Source: JAOUJD01 sp963841815
GTDB taxonomy: Bacteria > Pseudomonadota > Gammaproteobacteria > Burkholderiales > Burkholderiaceae_F
Assembly (NCBI GenBank): GCA_963841815.1
Contig: CAWJEE010000027.1
Span: forward strand, 372,001-436,000
Length of the DNA stretch: 64,000 nt
Direction of reading: 5' to 3'
The notes under the pieces were generated by a model. That model was not told the origin of the DNA, made no database searches, and worked only from the letters and a program-made list of their open reading frames with translations. Made by a program: the position numbers and the translations under genes. This document shows, one piece after another, positions 1 to 8,748 of the stretch. The number at the start of each line of letters is the position of its first letter. The stretch's first letter is position 1.

Positions 1-229
1 CGATGGTGTCGCTCCCGCCAAGCGACTTGCGCGGCGGGTATCCGGACGAATTGCAGTTGATCAACGTTGAGGCTTCCGCCTGCAGCGTGGCCCGCGGCGC
101 GTAGCTCTCGGACGCAATGAGGTTGACCGTCGCGGAGTTCTGCGCCACCTGGTCCTGAATCTTGTCGTGGACCTGTTGGTCGACCTCGCCCAGTGCGCGG
201 GTGAATATGGCGTCCCAGTCCGACCTCAT
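1..229 (-). CDS. serine hydroxymethyltransferase-like protein, N-terminal part (runs off the window)
   Basis: Only the first 76 residues lie in the window. The minus strand reads MRSDWDAIFTRALGEVD, then VNLIASESYAP, a match to the ELIASEN block near the N-terminus of PLP-dependent serine hydroxymethyltransferases, followed by a GYPPRKSLGGSDTI stretch in the place of the family's GYPGKRYYGG. The start ATG follows the DUF4387 stop by 5 bases, so it is the last visible gene of the minus-strand AtuA/DUF4387 operon. A housekeeping glyA would not be expected here and the GYP block is divergent (KSLGG for RYYGG), so a catabolic paralogue (aldolase or beta-hydroxy-amino-acid cleavage) is likelier. 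The family call is fairly safe; the substrate is unknown. Confidence 0.75.
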   Translation of the reverse strand, partial: MRSDWDAIFTRALGEVDQQVHDKIQDQVAQNSATVNLIASESYAPRATLQAEASTLINCNSSGYPPRKSLGGSDTI

Positions 230-234
230 GCGGG

Positions 235-549
235 TCAACCGTCGACGAGTCGGTCAAGCAGCCGCGCCAGGGGCTGTTCCTGGTTCATGCCATAGCAGTC
301 AGGGTCGCCTGGATGTCCGCACGGTAGCTTGCGCTTGAAGGACGCCTTCATTGCCTTTAGGTCGGGGACGAAGTCGATTCCAACGACATCCTCGACCGGG
401 ATGGCATACGCCTCTGCAAGCCCTGCTGTTCCGATCTTGCTGCGCACGTTGTCGAAGTCAGACTGTGTTCCGAAGATCACGTCCAGCGTGATGACGAACG
501 GCCCGGCATTCTTGCTCCGTAGGACTTTCGCACGCGCCGCGACACCCAT
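235..549 (-). CDS. DUF4387 family protein (partner of AtuA-like protein), copy 1
   Basis: Protein of 104 residues. It opens with MGVAARAKVLRSKNAGPF, the RSKNAGPF signature shared with the two other copies in this window, and ends with DPDCYGMNQEQPL, which corresponds to DxDxYGxQQHAP in the others. A longer reading frame extends upstream, but this ATG is preceded by GGAGGAG at ideal spacing. It sits 37 bases after the stop of the AtuA-like gene. DUF4387 has no established biochemical role that I know; its strict pairing with AtuA-like genes here suggests it is a second subunit of the same enzyme. This copy is the most divergent of the three. Confidence 0.85.
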   Translation of the reverse strand: MGVAARAKVLRSKNAGPFVITLDVIFGTQSDFDNVRSKIGTAGLAEAYAIPVEDVVGIDFVPDLKAMKASFKRKLPCGHPGDPDCYGMNQEQPLARLLDRLVDG

Positions 550-586
550 ATCTCCTCCGAACTCAGTTACCGACCCACCGCGAACG

Positions 587-1972
587 TCAGATGTCAACCA
601 CTTCCAGGCGGCACACCGCGCGATAGTTGTCGATCTCCATGGCGTGATAGACGTTGAACTCGAACACTTCGCCTCCGTCAAACACCGCCGGCGAGAACGT
701 CATTGCGGTGTTGCCCGCTGTCGTCGTCCTCCCCGGATACCGCCAGAACGAGATGCGGGTGAGCAGGTCGTAAGCAACGTCGTGCGCCAGTTCTTGGGTG
801 GAAGCGACGACGTCGGCAATGACGCCGACTTCGGCCGCTCCGCGTTCCATTTCGGCGTTCTGCAACACACCGTTCTTGCCGAACTGGTGCCAATGAATAC
901 GGAGATCGCCCGACTCTCCAAAGAGCTTCTGCTCGATGCCTTCCACGTCCGTGAGAATCTGATCGAGTTGCTCGATCATCTTGGGAGTTCGAACGCCGAA
1001 GATGAAGAGCGAGCGGAATCCGACCCGCTTCACTCCCTCCAGCAATACCGAATAGGGCTCGCGCCGGAACTTTGCCCCGGAGATCCTCGTCGAGTTCTCG
1101 TCGATCGCCTCGTACGACGCCTCGGTCCTGTCCAACGTTCCCCCAGGGAAACGTGCGAGACGAAAGTCGCTGCGTTCGTAAAACGAATGCATCAGGCACG
1201 AGTCCGGTGTGCAGGCCAGCGAATCGAGTGCCGGCCGAAGAACAAAACTGTCCTTACCGATAGTCCCGACGATCGGGATCCGGTTATGAGTCAAGCCGCG
1301 CAGCGTCGGTCGAATTTCCTCGGCCGCCGATTCCCCACACTCCATGATGTCGCCCATGTGGTACGACAGGCCTGGATCGCAGCCCTTCCAGACGGGATAC
1401 GCGGCAATCACCGCCGCGTCCGACGCGCGCCCGCACAAGACGACATCCGCGCCCGTCTCAAGAGCCTCGATGATCGGCTCAACCCCCATCATTCCTACGA
1501 TCGATGCACTTGCCGCGACCTCATCCGTACGAAGCGGTGATCCGTCTGCAAGGCTCCAAGTTCCAGGGACGGTTTTGCTCCCCCCGGCGCGCTCGACCAG
1601 GAAGCTATTCGGAATGTCTGAGTAGACGACTGCGAGTTTGAAGTGCCAGCCTTGTGCCGCAGCAATCCGCTTGATGCGGCGGATCGTTACGTCAACGTGC
1701 CGCTTTCCGCCCGAGCCGCCGGCCGAACCGATGATGACGGGTATCTTCGCCTGCAGTCCAGCGCGAATGACGACTTCAAGATCGTGATCTATGTTGATCG
1801 AAGGGCTGTGCTCCTTGCCTGCGCCCAGATACCAGGGGCCGCAGTCCATGGACCCCGCGTCCATAGCCAAGGCGTGCGGAGCGAACTTGTCCATGGCGAT
1901 CGCAAGTGCCTCGGGGTCAACACCACGATTGCCCACGCATCCAACCGGCGTAACCACGGTGATGTCATCCAT
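587..1972 (-). CDS. AtuA-like (DUF1446) protein, copy 1
   Basis: About 461 residues. AtuA-family landmarks are visible: MDAGSMDCGPWYLGAGK near residue 40, IGSAGGSGGKRHVD near residue 85 and CGRASDAAV near residue 185. The family is named after AtuA of acyclic terpene utilisation, whose reaction is not established. An upstream TTG would add nine residues but the ATG beginning MDDITVV fits family N-termini better; no strong ribosome site supports either. It lies between an acyl-CoA synthetase and DUF4387, so a CoA-thioester or free-acid substrate is plausible. It differs more from copies 2 and 3 than those do from each other, for example it lacks their VYGRDGVM block and has QFGKNGVL instead. 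Confidence 0.85.
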   Translation of the reverse strand: MDDITVVTPVGCVGNRGVDPEALAIAMDKFAPHALAMDAGSMDCGPWYLGAGKEHSPSINIDHDLEVVIRAGLQAKIPVIIGSAGGSGGKRHVDVTIRRIKRIAAAQGWHFKLAVVYSDIPNSFLVERAGGSKTVPGTWSLADGSPLRTDEVAASASIVGMMGVEPIIEALETGADVVLCGRASDAAVIAAYPVWKGCDPGLSYHMGDIMECGESAAEEIRPTLRGLTHNRIPIVGTIGKDSFVLRPALDSLACTPDSCLMHSFYERSDFRLARFPGGTLDRTEASYEAIDENSTRISGAKFRREPYSVLLEGVKRVGFRSLFIFGVRTPKMIEQLDQILTDVEGIEQKLFGESGDLRIHWHQFGKNGVLQNAEMERGAAEVGVIADVVASTQELAHDVAYDLLTRISFWRYPGRTTTAGNTAMTFSPAVFDGGEVFEFNVYHAMEIDNYRAVCRLEVVDI

Positions 1973-2080
1973 CGCGTCGTTCCGATGCAATCGCCTCAAG
2001 CCGCCAATCAGAAACAGCGGTTCACTTCAACACTTCCGGGACCGCCAAGGCATCGACACCGCGAATTGCAGCGTCCATGC

Positions 2081-2103
2081 CAACCAACCCTGCAACCAAC
2101 CCT
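2081..2103. repeat. 11-bp tandem direct repeat in intergenic gap
   Basis: CAACCAACCCT occurs twice with a single G between, in the 164-base gap between the acyl-CoA synthetase stop and the AtuA-like start. No hairpin or promoter accompanies it. Function unknown; it may be chance or a small replication-slippage duplication. Confidence 0.5.
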
Positions 2104-2136
2104 GGCGCCCGATCAGATAGGGTAAATCCCAGCCGC

Positions 2137-3753
2137 TTACGCTTGTACACGCTTCACCAGTTCCGGACGGCGAATCTTTCCGGTCGGGGTCATCGGCAAG
2201 CTGTCCATCAATACAAGCTGCTCGGGCAACTTGTAGTCGGCCACTCTGCCTCGCAGGAAAGCAACGACCTCGTCCAGGGTTAGCGAGGTGCCAGGCTTCA
2301 GAACGGCGCACAGGCAGTTCTTCTCGCCAAGCCGAGCATCCGGCGCGCCGACGATCGCGACCTGTAGGATCGCCGGGTGTTCGTACAGCAGTTCCTCGAT
2401 CTCGCGCGGAAAGTACTTCTTGCCGCCGCGGTTGATGATTTCCTTCTTGCGCCCCGCGATGCGCACGTTGCCTTCCTTGTCGACAAACTGCCCGAGATCG
2501 CCGGTGCGAAACCAGCCGTCGGCGGTAAAGCTATCGCGATTGGCGTCCGGATTGTTCAGGTAGCCAAAGTGCACCGACGGACCGATGGCCGCGATCTCGC
2601 CCACCTCGCCGTACGGCATGTCCTTGCCCTCCTCGTCGATGATGCGGAGCCCCATCTCCTTTACACAGCGGCCGACCGTCCCGTTGACCTTCAGCGGATC
2701 GTCGTCCAACCGGGTGAACGAGTGGAAGCCCGTCTCGAGCATGCCGTAGAGTTCGATTAGCTTCGCACTCGGGAGCGCGGCCTGAAAGGCCTTAATCGTT
2801 TCGACCGCCGCCGAGGCACCGCCGGTGATCACCACCCGCAGTGAACTGAGGTCGCGCTTCTTTAGTTCAGGCGAGTTGAGCATCGCCACGATCGAGGCTG
2901 GAGCAGTCGGGATGTAGCTGACCCTTTCGCGCTCGATGATCTCCAGAGCGCCGTCGGCAGAAAAGCGCTCCATCAGAACCGCCTTTGCACCCGCGAGAAC
3001 GGCCTGCACCAACGTGATGTAGCCCCAGTTCAGGCCGACCGGCAGGTAGTCCAGCAGCACATCCTTCTCGGTGACTTTCAACTCGTCGTTGATCAACTCG
3101 CACGTACACATCGTCGTATTCGTGCAGTGCAGGACTCCCTTCGGATTTCCGGTCGTGCCCGACGTGAAACACATCCGCATGATCTCGAACGGGTCCATCC
3201 GCACGCGGTCGGCGTCTGCAATCTCCGGTGTCTCGTCGACCACCTTGGCAAAGCTGCTCACGTCATCGGCGTCAACGTCGTCGACACAAAGAACCATCTT
3301 CAGGTCCGGCAACCGCGGCCGGATGCCGCGGATCATTTCAAGGTAGTCAAAGCCCTTGAACTGGCGAGCGCAGACGTACACGCGGGACTTCGAGAACTTC
3401 AAGATGTACTCGACTTCCATGGCGCGAAAGTCGGCACTGATCTTGTTGGCCACCGCGCCGATCAGCTCGAGGGAGAAGAACACGACGGGAAACTCGATTC
3501 GATTCGGCAACTGCAGAGTGACGACATCTCCGCGCTTGACGCCCTGCCGCCGCAGAAACTCGGCGAACCGCTTCACTTCCTTCCAGAACTGTCCGTAGGT
3601 GATGCGGCGCCGATCGTCAACCATCGCCTCGCGCTCGGGATGTTCGCGCGCATGGCGCTCGACCACCTCGAAGAAAGTACGGTCGCCCCACCAGCCCTTC
3701 GCGGTGTACTCGTCGATCGTGGCCTGGCTCGGCGGACGGGGTGCTTCGATCAT
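2137..3753 (-). CDS. acyl-CoA synthetase / AMP-dependent ligase
   Basis: 538 residues, full length for the ANL superfamily, with start MIEAPRPP preceded by AGGAGATCAAG. The AMP-binding loop TSGTTGNPKGV lies near residue 195, the hinge-region GWFRTGDLG near 415, the GRKKEIINRGG block near 435 and the C-terminal catalytic lysine in PTGKIRRPEL at about 525. It should activate a carboxylic acid to its CoA ester through an acyl-adenylate in the cytoplasm. The head region resembles medium-chain or cyclohexanecarboxylate-type ligases, but specificity cannot be read. It sits between an SDR and the AtuA-like gene in the importer operon, so it probably activates the acid the importer brings in. Confidence 0.9.
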   Translation of the reverse strand: MIEAPRPPSQATIDEYTAKGWWGDRTFFEVVERHAREHPEREAMVDDRRRITYGQFWKEVKRFAEFLRRQGVKRGDVVTLQLPNRIEFPVVFFSLELIGAVANKISADFRAMEVEYILKFSKSRVYVCARQFKGFDYLEMIRGIRPRLPDLKMVLCVDDVDADDVSSFAKVVDETPEIADADRVRMDPFEIMRMCFTSGTTGNPKGVLHCTNTTMCTCELINDELKVTEKDVLLDYLPVGLNWGYITLVQAVLAGAKAVLMERFSADGALEIIERERVSYIPTAPASIVAMLNSPELKKRDLSSLRVVITGGASAAVETIKAFQAALPSAKLIELYGMLETGFHSFTRLDDDPLKVNGTVGRCVKEMGLRIIDEEGKDMPYGEVGEIAAIGPSVHFGYLNNPDANRDSFTADGWFRTGDLGQFVDKEGNVRIAGRKKEIINRGGKKYFPREIEELLYEHPAILQVAIVGAPDARLGEKNCLCAVLKPGTSLTLDEVVAFLRGRVADYKLPEQLVLMDSLPMTPTGKIRRPELVKRVQA

Positions 3754-3762
3754 CTTGATCTC

Positions 3763-4542
3763 CTAACGCACGGCTCGCAGCAGGCCACCATCGACCTGAA
3801 TTGCGGCGCCGGTGATGTATGAACCTTTGGGCGAGACCAGCAGCGCGACGAGATTTCCGATGTCGTCCACGGTGCCGATTCGCTTCATCGGGATTTCTTC
3901 TCGCAGGCGCGCTTGCACGACCTCCGCAGGCTCCTCGCCCGCTGCAAAGACCTTGCGCAGGCGCGTCGTATCGATGTAGCCGGGACAGATCGTGTTGACG
4001 TTGATCCCCCAGCCCGCGACTTCCAGTGACAGCGTCTTGGCGTAGCCGATTACGCCCGACCACGTGGCCACCGACAGCGAAAAGCCGGGAATCGGCTGGA
4101 TCGCCGAGATCGCGGTGATGTTCAGGATGCTGCCACCGCCGCGTTCGCGCATTGATGGCACCGCCTCGCGCACCATGCGGACGACGTACATCAGGTTCTG
4201 CTCGACCGCCTTGGCCCACGCCTGATCGTCAAACGACAATGCCTCGCCCAGCGGCGGCGCGCCATCGTTGTTGACGAGGATGTCGACACCGCCGAACTCC
4301 GCCCTGACTGTCTCGACGATCCGCCGGCAGTCGTCCGACCGGCGCGCGTCCGCGGGGATCGGCAGGACGCGCGCGCCGGTCTCGGCACGGAGGCGCTCAG
4401 CCGCCGCCGACAAGTCCGGCTCGCGGCGCGCGCAAATCGCGACCGCCGCCCCTTCCTGCGCCAGGATGCGCGCGATGCCGTAGCCGATGCCCTTGCTACC
4501 GCCACCGACGATCGCGACCTTGTCCTTCAGCTCGAGATTCAC
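3763..4542 (-). CDS. SDR-fold protein lacking the Ser-Tyr-Lys catalytic residues
   Basis: 259 residues with an SDR Rossmann fold: nucleotide loop GGGSKGIGYG at residues 13-22, LVNNDG at 89-94 and the C-terminal GSYITGAAIQVDGG block. Aligned with FabG, the catalytic Ser is Ala144, the Tyr is Ser157 and the Lys is Trp161 (segment SVATWSGVIGYAK). The fold and cofactor loop are kept, so it may bind NAD(P) and use a different mechanism, or be non-catalytic. It overlaps the amidohydrolase stop by 4 bases and is followed 9 bases later by the acyl-CoA synthetase. An ordinary 3-oxoacyl reductase assignment would be unsafe. Confidence 0.85.
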   Translation of the reverse strand: MNLELKDKVAIVGGGSKGIGYGIARILAQEGAAVAICARREPDLSAAAERLRAETGARVLPIPADARRSDDCRRIVETVRAEFGGVDILVNNDGAPPLGEALSFDDQAWAKAVEQNLMYVVRMVREAVPSMRERGGGSILNITAISAIQPIPGFSLSVATWSGVIGYAKTLSLEVAGWGINVNTICPGYIDTTRLRKVFAAGEEPAEVVQARLREEIPMKRIGTVDDIGNLVALLVSPKGSYITGAAIQVDGGLLRAVR

Positions 4543-5399
4543 TTGTGCCCCACCTGCGCGAGAAAGCGCTCCGCGTTGCGGTGGAAGACGTTTTCCAGGG
4601 TCTCCTCGTCGTAGCCTTCGGCCCGCCAGTCTCGTAACAGGCGCTCATACGTGAACAGCGGATAGTCGGCGCCGAACATCACGCGGTCTCGCAGGCGTCG
4701 TGGGATCTCGTGCTTCAAGTCAGGAGTGAAGTATTTCGGTGACCAGCCGTGCACTTCGTACCAGATGTTTCGCTTGTGCATCAGCACGGCGATGGTCTCT
4801 GATTGCCATGGCCAGCCCGGTCGCGCCGCCACGATGGTCAACTGCGGGAACTTTGCAGCGACGAAGTCGAGGTGGCGCGGATGGCAGTCGTCAAGCAGGA
4901 TCCCCATTCCGCCCGGCATCCCCGCCCCGAGCCCCGTGGTGCCGACGAAGATCAGCACCGGGGCGCCCGCCTGAATGCAGAGGTCATAAAAGGGGAACCA
5001 CTTCGGGTCGCTCGGCGGGCCACTGCCCGATCCGGAAACAGCAAAGCCAAGGAATCCCGGCGCCCGGTCGATGCAGCGGCGCAACTCGCGTACGCCTTCG
5101 GCACCGGTGGACGGAGCAATGTGGATCCAGTGGCCAATGATCTCCGCCGGGTGCGCACGCTGCGTTTCGAAGCCGTAATCGTGAATCGGCGCCGCCTCCC
5201 CAAGCGGCATGAACTTCGTGAAACCGAAGTCCAGGATCACGCGCACGTTGCTGGACCGGAAGTACTCGGCCATCTCGGCCTCGGTGTGGTACTTCGGCTC
5301 GGAGTTCCATGTCTTCTTCTGCAGGGCAAGCTCTTCCGCGGTGCGCAGCGTGTAGCCGCGTTTCGTGCCCCAGTGCGAATGGACGTCGATGATCTTCAT
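4539..5399 (-). CDS. amidohydrolase-family (amidohydrolase 2) TIM-barrel protein
   Basis: 286 residues. The N-terminus MKIIDVHSHWG carries the HxH metal motif and the C-terminal third has RVMFGADYPLFTYERLL followed by FHRNAERFL, typical of the amidohydrolase 2 group (relatives of ACMSD, 4-oxalomesaconate hydratase and gamma-resorcylate decarboxylase). These act as hydrolases, hydratases or non-oxidative decarboxylases, so the reaction is not predictable. It starts 2 bases after the livF stop and overlaps the SDR start by 4 bases, placing it firmly in the importer operon. Confidence 0.85.
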   Translation of the reverse strand: MKIIDVHSHWGTKRGYTLRTAEELALQKKTWNSEPKYHTEAEMAEYFRSSNVRVILDFGFTKFMPLGEAAPIHDYGFETQRAHPAEIIGHWIHIAPSTGAEGVRELRRCIDRAPGFLGFAVSGSGSGPPSDPKWFPFYDLCIQAGAPVLIFVGTTGLGAGMPGGMGILLDDCHPRHLDFVAAKFPQLTIVAARPGWPWQSETIAVLMHKRNIWYEVHGWSPKYFTPDLKHEIPRRLRDRVMFGADYPLFTYERLLRDWRAEGYDEETLENVFHRNAERFLAQVGHK

Positions 5400-5401
5400 G
5401 G

Positions 5402-6112
5402 CTAGTGGCTCGCTCCAAGATAGGTTCGTTCGATGCGCTCGTCGCGCAGCAGCTCCGGCCCCGGTCCGTGGAAAGCGACCTTGCCGTTCTCCATCACATA
5501 GCAGTGATCAGCGAAGCGCAGAACCTTGCGGGCGTTCTGCTCCGCGATCAGTATCGAAGCACCGGTCGCGTGGATCTTGCGCACGGTATCGAGGATCGTG
5601 TCGAAGACTTTGGGTGCGAGCCCAAGGGAGGGCTCGTCGAGCAGGAGCAGCTTGGGACTCGACATCCATGCGCGGCCCAGCGCCAGCATCTGCTGCTCGC
5701 CGCCCGAGAGGTACGCCGCTGCCTGGCTGGCACGCTCCGCAAGGATTGGGAAGAGTTCGTAGACCTTTGCCAGCCGCTCGCTGAATGTCGCGCGATCCTC
5801 GATCAGGTACGCGCCCAGTTCCAGGTTCTCCCGCACGGTCATGGCACCGAACAGCATCCGCCCCTGCGGCATGTGAATCACGCGGCGGCGGACGATGGTG
5901 TCGGTCGACGAACGCGACAGGTCCTCGCCGTCGAACACCACACTTCCTCCGCGCACTGGATTGAGGCCGGAAATCGCGCGCAGCAGCGCGGTCTTGCCTG
6001 CGCCATTCGCGCCCAACACGCCGACGATCGAGCCCGTCGGCACTTCGATCGACACCTGGTGCAGCACGTTGATCCCGGTGTAGCCGGAAACGAGCTTGTC
6101 AACGACCAGCAT
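5402..6112 (-). CDS. livF: ABC transporter ATP-binding protein, LivF type
   Basis: 236 residues. Walker A is GANGAGKTALLRAI near residue 35, the ABC signature is LSGGEQQMLALGRAW near 135 and Walker B is LLLLDEPSLGLAP near 155. LivF proteins are the shorter of the two ATPases that energise branched-chain-amino-acid-type (HAAT) importers at the cytoplasmic face. The start overlaps the end of livG by 14 bases, implying translational coupling. The operon context of ligase and amidohydrolase points to an organic acid or amide substrate rather than an amino acid. Confidence 0.92.
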   Translation of the reverse strand: MLVVDKLVSGYTGINVLHQVSIEVPTGSIVGVLGANGAGKTALLRAISGLNPVRGGSVVFDGEDLSRSSTDTIVRRRVIHMPQGRMLFGAMTVRENLELGAYLIEDRATFSERLAKVYELFPILAERASQAAAYLSGGEQQMLALGRAWMSSPKLLLLDEPSLGLAPKVFDTILDTVRKIHATGASILIAEQNARKVLRFADHCYVMENGKVAFHGPGPELLRDERIERTYLGASH

Positions 6113-6881
6113 CGGTCGCCTCCTCGCCCAGGTAGGCGTCGATCACCGTGGGGTTGCGCTGGATCTCGGTCGGCGTGCCCTCTGCCACCACGGCGCCGAA
6201 CTGCATCACCGTGATGCGGTCGGCGAGCGCCATCATCACGCGCATGTTGTGCTCCACCACCAGCAGCGTGATGCCCCGCTGCCCGGCCAGCTCGCGCGCG
6301 GTGGCGATCGCCGTGTCGGCTTCGGATTCGCTCATGCCCGAGGTGGGTTCGTCCATGAGCAGCAGCATCGGTCGTGCCGCCAGCGCGCGTGCCAGGTCCA
6401 TGCGCTTGAGCAGGCCGAACGGCAGGTCCGATGCGCGCGTGTTCCGGTAGGGCAGCAGCCCGAACGCGTCCAGCGTCTCGGTGGCGAATGCAATCGCCTC
6501 GCGTTCGTTGCGCCTGGCGGCGGGCGTCTCCAGCGCCGCGCTCCAGAACGGCACCCGACCGCGCCGCCCGACGCCCACCAGCACGTTGTCGATCACCGAC
6601 ATCTCATTGAACGGTTCGACGTGCTGGAACGTGCGGCCAACGCCTCGGCGGCCGATCTGGTGCGACGCGTGTCCCGAGATCGGATGACCGTCGAGGAGCA
6701 CGCGTCCCGACGCCACCGGAACGGCGCCGGTGATGGCGTTGATGAGTGTCGTCTTGCCCGCACCGTTGGGACCGATCAAGCCGCGGATCTCCCCCGGCGC
6801 GACCGAAAGCGACACGTCGCGCGCAGCGACCAGGCCACCGAAGCGAACCGTCACGCCTTCGAGTCGAAGACGGTCGGTCAT
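6099..6881 (-). CDS. livG: ABC transporter ATP-binding protein, LivG type
   Basis: 260 residues from MTDRLRLEGVTVRFGG. Walker A is GPNGAGKTTLINAI near residue 38, and Walker B LLLMDEPTSGMSESE is near 165. The long segment between Walker A and the signature, with RTFQHVEPF, is usual for LivG. The signature region reads ASDLPFGLLKRMDLARAL, a slightly degenerate LSYGxQR as in many LivG proteins. A 10-codon upstream extension is possible, but this ATG overlaps the livM stop as ATGA, which fits the rest of the operon. Confidence 0.92.
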   Translation of the reverse strand: MTDRLRLEGVTVRFGGLVAARDVSLSVAPGEIRGLIGPNGAGKTTLINAITGAVPVASGRVLLDGHPISGHASHQIGRRGVGRTFQHVEPFNEMSVIDNVLVGVGRRGRVPFWSAALETPAARRNEREAIAFATETLDAFGLLPYRNTRASDLPFGLLKRMDLARALAARPMLLLMDEPTSGMSESEADTAIATARELAGQRGITLLVVEHNMRVMMALADRITVMQFGAVVAEGTPTEIQRNPTVIDAYLGEEATDAGR

Positions 6882-7831
6882 CGTGCCCGCGCCCGATCGA
6901 TCGCGCGCCATGTCGCGCGACGCAGGTGATCCCAGACGACGACGAGACCGTTAGGCATGAACAGCAGGAAGCCGAGCAGGATCAGCGTGTAGATCAGGTC
7001 GCTGTATTCGCGCACCGGGCGCAGCACTTCCGGCAAACCGGATAGGACGGCGGCCCCGATCACCGAGCCAGCGACCGACCCCATGCCACCGACCACGATG
7101 TAGGTGATTTGGCGCAACGCCGCGCCGACTCCGAACTCGATCGGGTCGATGAAGCCCACGACCATTGCCATCAGACCACCGGCCACACCCGCGTAGGCGG
7201 CCGACAGTGCAAAGGCCGCAAGCTTCACACGCGCTACCGCGACGCCGAGCGCCTGCGCCGCATGCGGACTGAGTCGCACCGCGTTCATTTCGCGACCGTA
7301 GGAGGAGGCGAGGATGTTGGTCGCCGTCCAGACTGCGAACACCGCGGTGGCGGCAACAATCAAGTACAGGTGGTACGGCGCAATCTCCACTGCGCTAAAC
7401 CAGACGGGCTTGGGCACGCTCAAGCCACGCACGCCGCCTGTAATGTCCGCGAACTCCTCGATGACGATCTGCACGATCTGAAGGAACCCGAGCGTGGCGA
7501 GCGCGAGATAGATGCCGTGCAACCGGCGCGCGGGGAAGCCCAACAGCCCGCCAATGAGCGCCGCAACCGCTGCCGCGATGGGGATTGACGCCCAGAATGG
7601 AAGGCCGTAGCGCGCCCCTAGCAGCGACGACACGTACGCGCCAATTGCCATGAACGACGAGTGGCAGAGCGAGATCTGCCCCGAGTTGCCCGTGAGGAGA
7701 TTCAGCCCGACCGCGGCAATCACCGCGATCATCGCCAGGTTGAGCAGGTAGGTCGTGTAGTTGCCCACGGCGAGCCCGAGCAACGAAAGCATCAGGAGCG
7801 CGAAGATGGCTAGAAGGTTCTGACGGCTCAT
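6878..7831 (-). CDS. livM: ABC transporter permease, LivM type
   Basis: 317 residues, highly hydrophobic with about ten predicted membrane spans. The start MSRQNLLAIFALLML is chosen because it lies 2 bases after the livH stop and gives the normal family length. The AVGLNLLTGNSGQISLCHSSFMAIGAY stretch near residues 40-65 is the diagnostic LivM block. It forms the inner-membrane channel with LivH. Confidence 0.92.
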   Translation of the reverse strand: MSRQNLLAIFALLMLSLLGLAVGNYTTYLLNLAMIAVIAAVGLNLLTGNSGQISLCHSSFMAIGAYVSSLLGARYGLPFWASIPIAAAVAALIGGLLGFPARRLHGIYLALATLGFLQIVQIVIEEFADITGGVRGLSVPKPVWFSAVEIAPYHLYLIVAATAVFAVWTATNILASSYGREMNAVRLSPHAAQALGVAVARVKLAAFALSAAYAGVAGGLMAMVVGFIDPIEFGVGAALRQITYIVVGGMGSVAGSVIGAAVLSGLPEVLRPVREYSDLIYTLILLGFLLFMPNGLVVVWDHLRRATWRAIDRARAR

Positions 7832-7833
7832 GA

Positions 7834-8709
7834 TCAGACGCGCTTGGCTTCTGCTACGCCGAACAGCCCGTACGGCCGGAACACGAGCAGCAACATCAGG
7901 ATGATGAATGGCACGAGGTTCTTGAATGTGCTGCTGACGAGGACGCCGGAGAACGTCTCGATCAGCCCGACCGCGAGCCCGCCGACAATGGCGCCCGGGA
8001 CACTGGTGAAGCCACCGATGACCGCTGCCACCAGCCCGCGCAGGATCAGCGTGCCGATTTCCGGATTCACCCCGATCACTGGCGCCACCAGCAGTCCCGC
8101 AAAGGCGCCAATCGCCGTGCTGATGGCCCAGGCCCAACGCCAGACCGAGTCGACACGAATCCCCATTAGTCGCGCGGCCTCGGCGTTGATCGAAACCGCC
8201 CGCATCGCCTTGCCCAGCCGGGCGTACTTGAAGAACGCCATCACTGCGAGCGTGACCAGCAGCATGGCCACGAAGATCCAGACGGACGTTGGGTTGAAGC
8301 GCAACCCTGCGAACATCAATGGGTCCATGCCGAACGGACCGTCGAGTGCGGCGGGGCTGTCACCGAATCGCAACTGGATCGCGTATTTGATTAACAGCCC
8401 GATCGCGAAAGTAGCGATCACGACCGTGAACTCCGGCGCACGGATAATCGGACGGATCAGCGCTCTCTCGATGAGCATGCCGCCCAGGCCGCCGACGAGC
8501 ACCACCAGCAGCACCACCACCGGATACGGCAGCGCCAATGTGGTCAATACCAGCGCGATATACGCGCCGGCCGTGACCATCTCGCCCTGGCCGAAGTTGA
8601 GGACACCAGAGGCCTTGAAAGGGATGACGATCGCCAGGGCGACGAGAGCATAGATGCTCCCGACGCTGATCCCGGCGATTGCCAACTGGAAGGCGAGCGT
8701 GACCGTCAT
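7834..8709 (-). CDS. livH: ABC transporter permease, LivH type
   Basis: 291 residues, hydrophobic throughout. The segment GSIYALVALAIVIPFKASGVLNFGQGEM at residues 17-44 is the LivH signature, including the N-F-GQGE block. It should pair with LivM in the inner membrane. There are 39 bases between the substrate-binding gene stop and this ATG, enough for a ribosome site but no obvious terminator. Confidence 0.92.
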   Translation of the reverse strand: MTVTLAFQLAIAGISVGSIYALVALAIVIPFKASGVLNFGQGEMVTAGAYIALVLTTLALPYPVVVLLVVLVGGLGGMLIERALIRPIIRAPEFTVVIATFAIGLLIKYAIQLRFGDSPAALDGPFGMDPLMFAGLRFNPTSVWIFVAMLLVTLAVMAFFKYARLGKAMRAVSINAEAARLMGIRVDSVWRWAWAISTAIGAFAGLLVAPVIGVNPEIGTLILRGLVAAVIGGFTSVPGAIVGGLAVGLIETFSGVLVSSTFKNLVPFIILMLLLVFRPYGLFGVAEAKRV

Positions 8710-8748
8710 CGGCGTGAGCGCCGCATGCGAAGGCGGGTCAGCCCAGGT

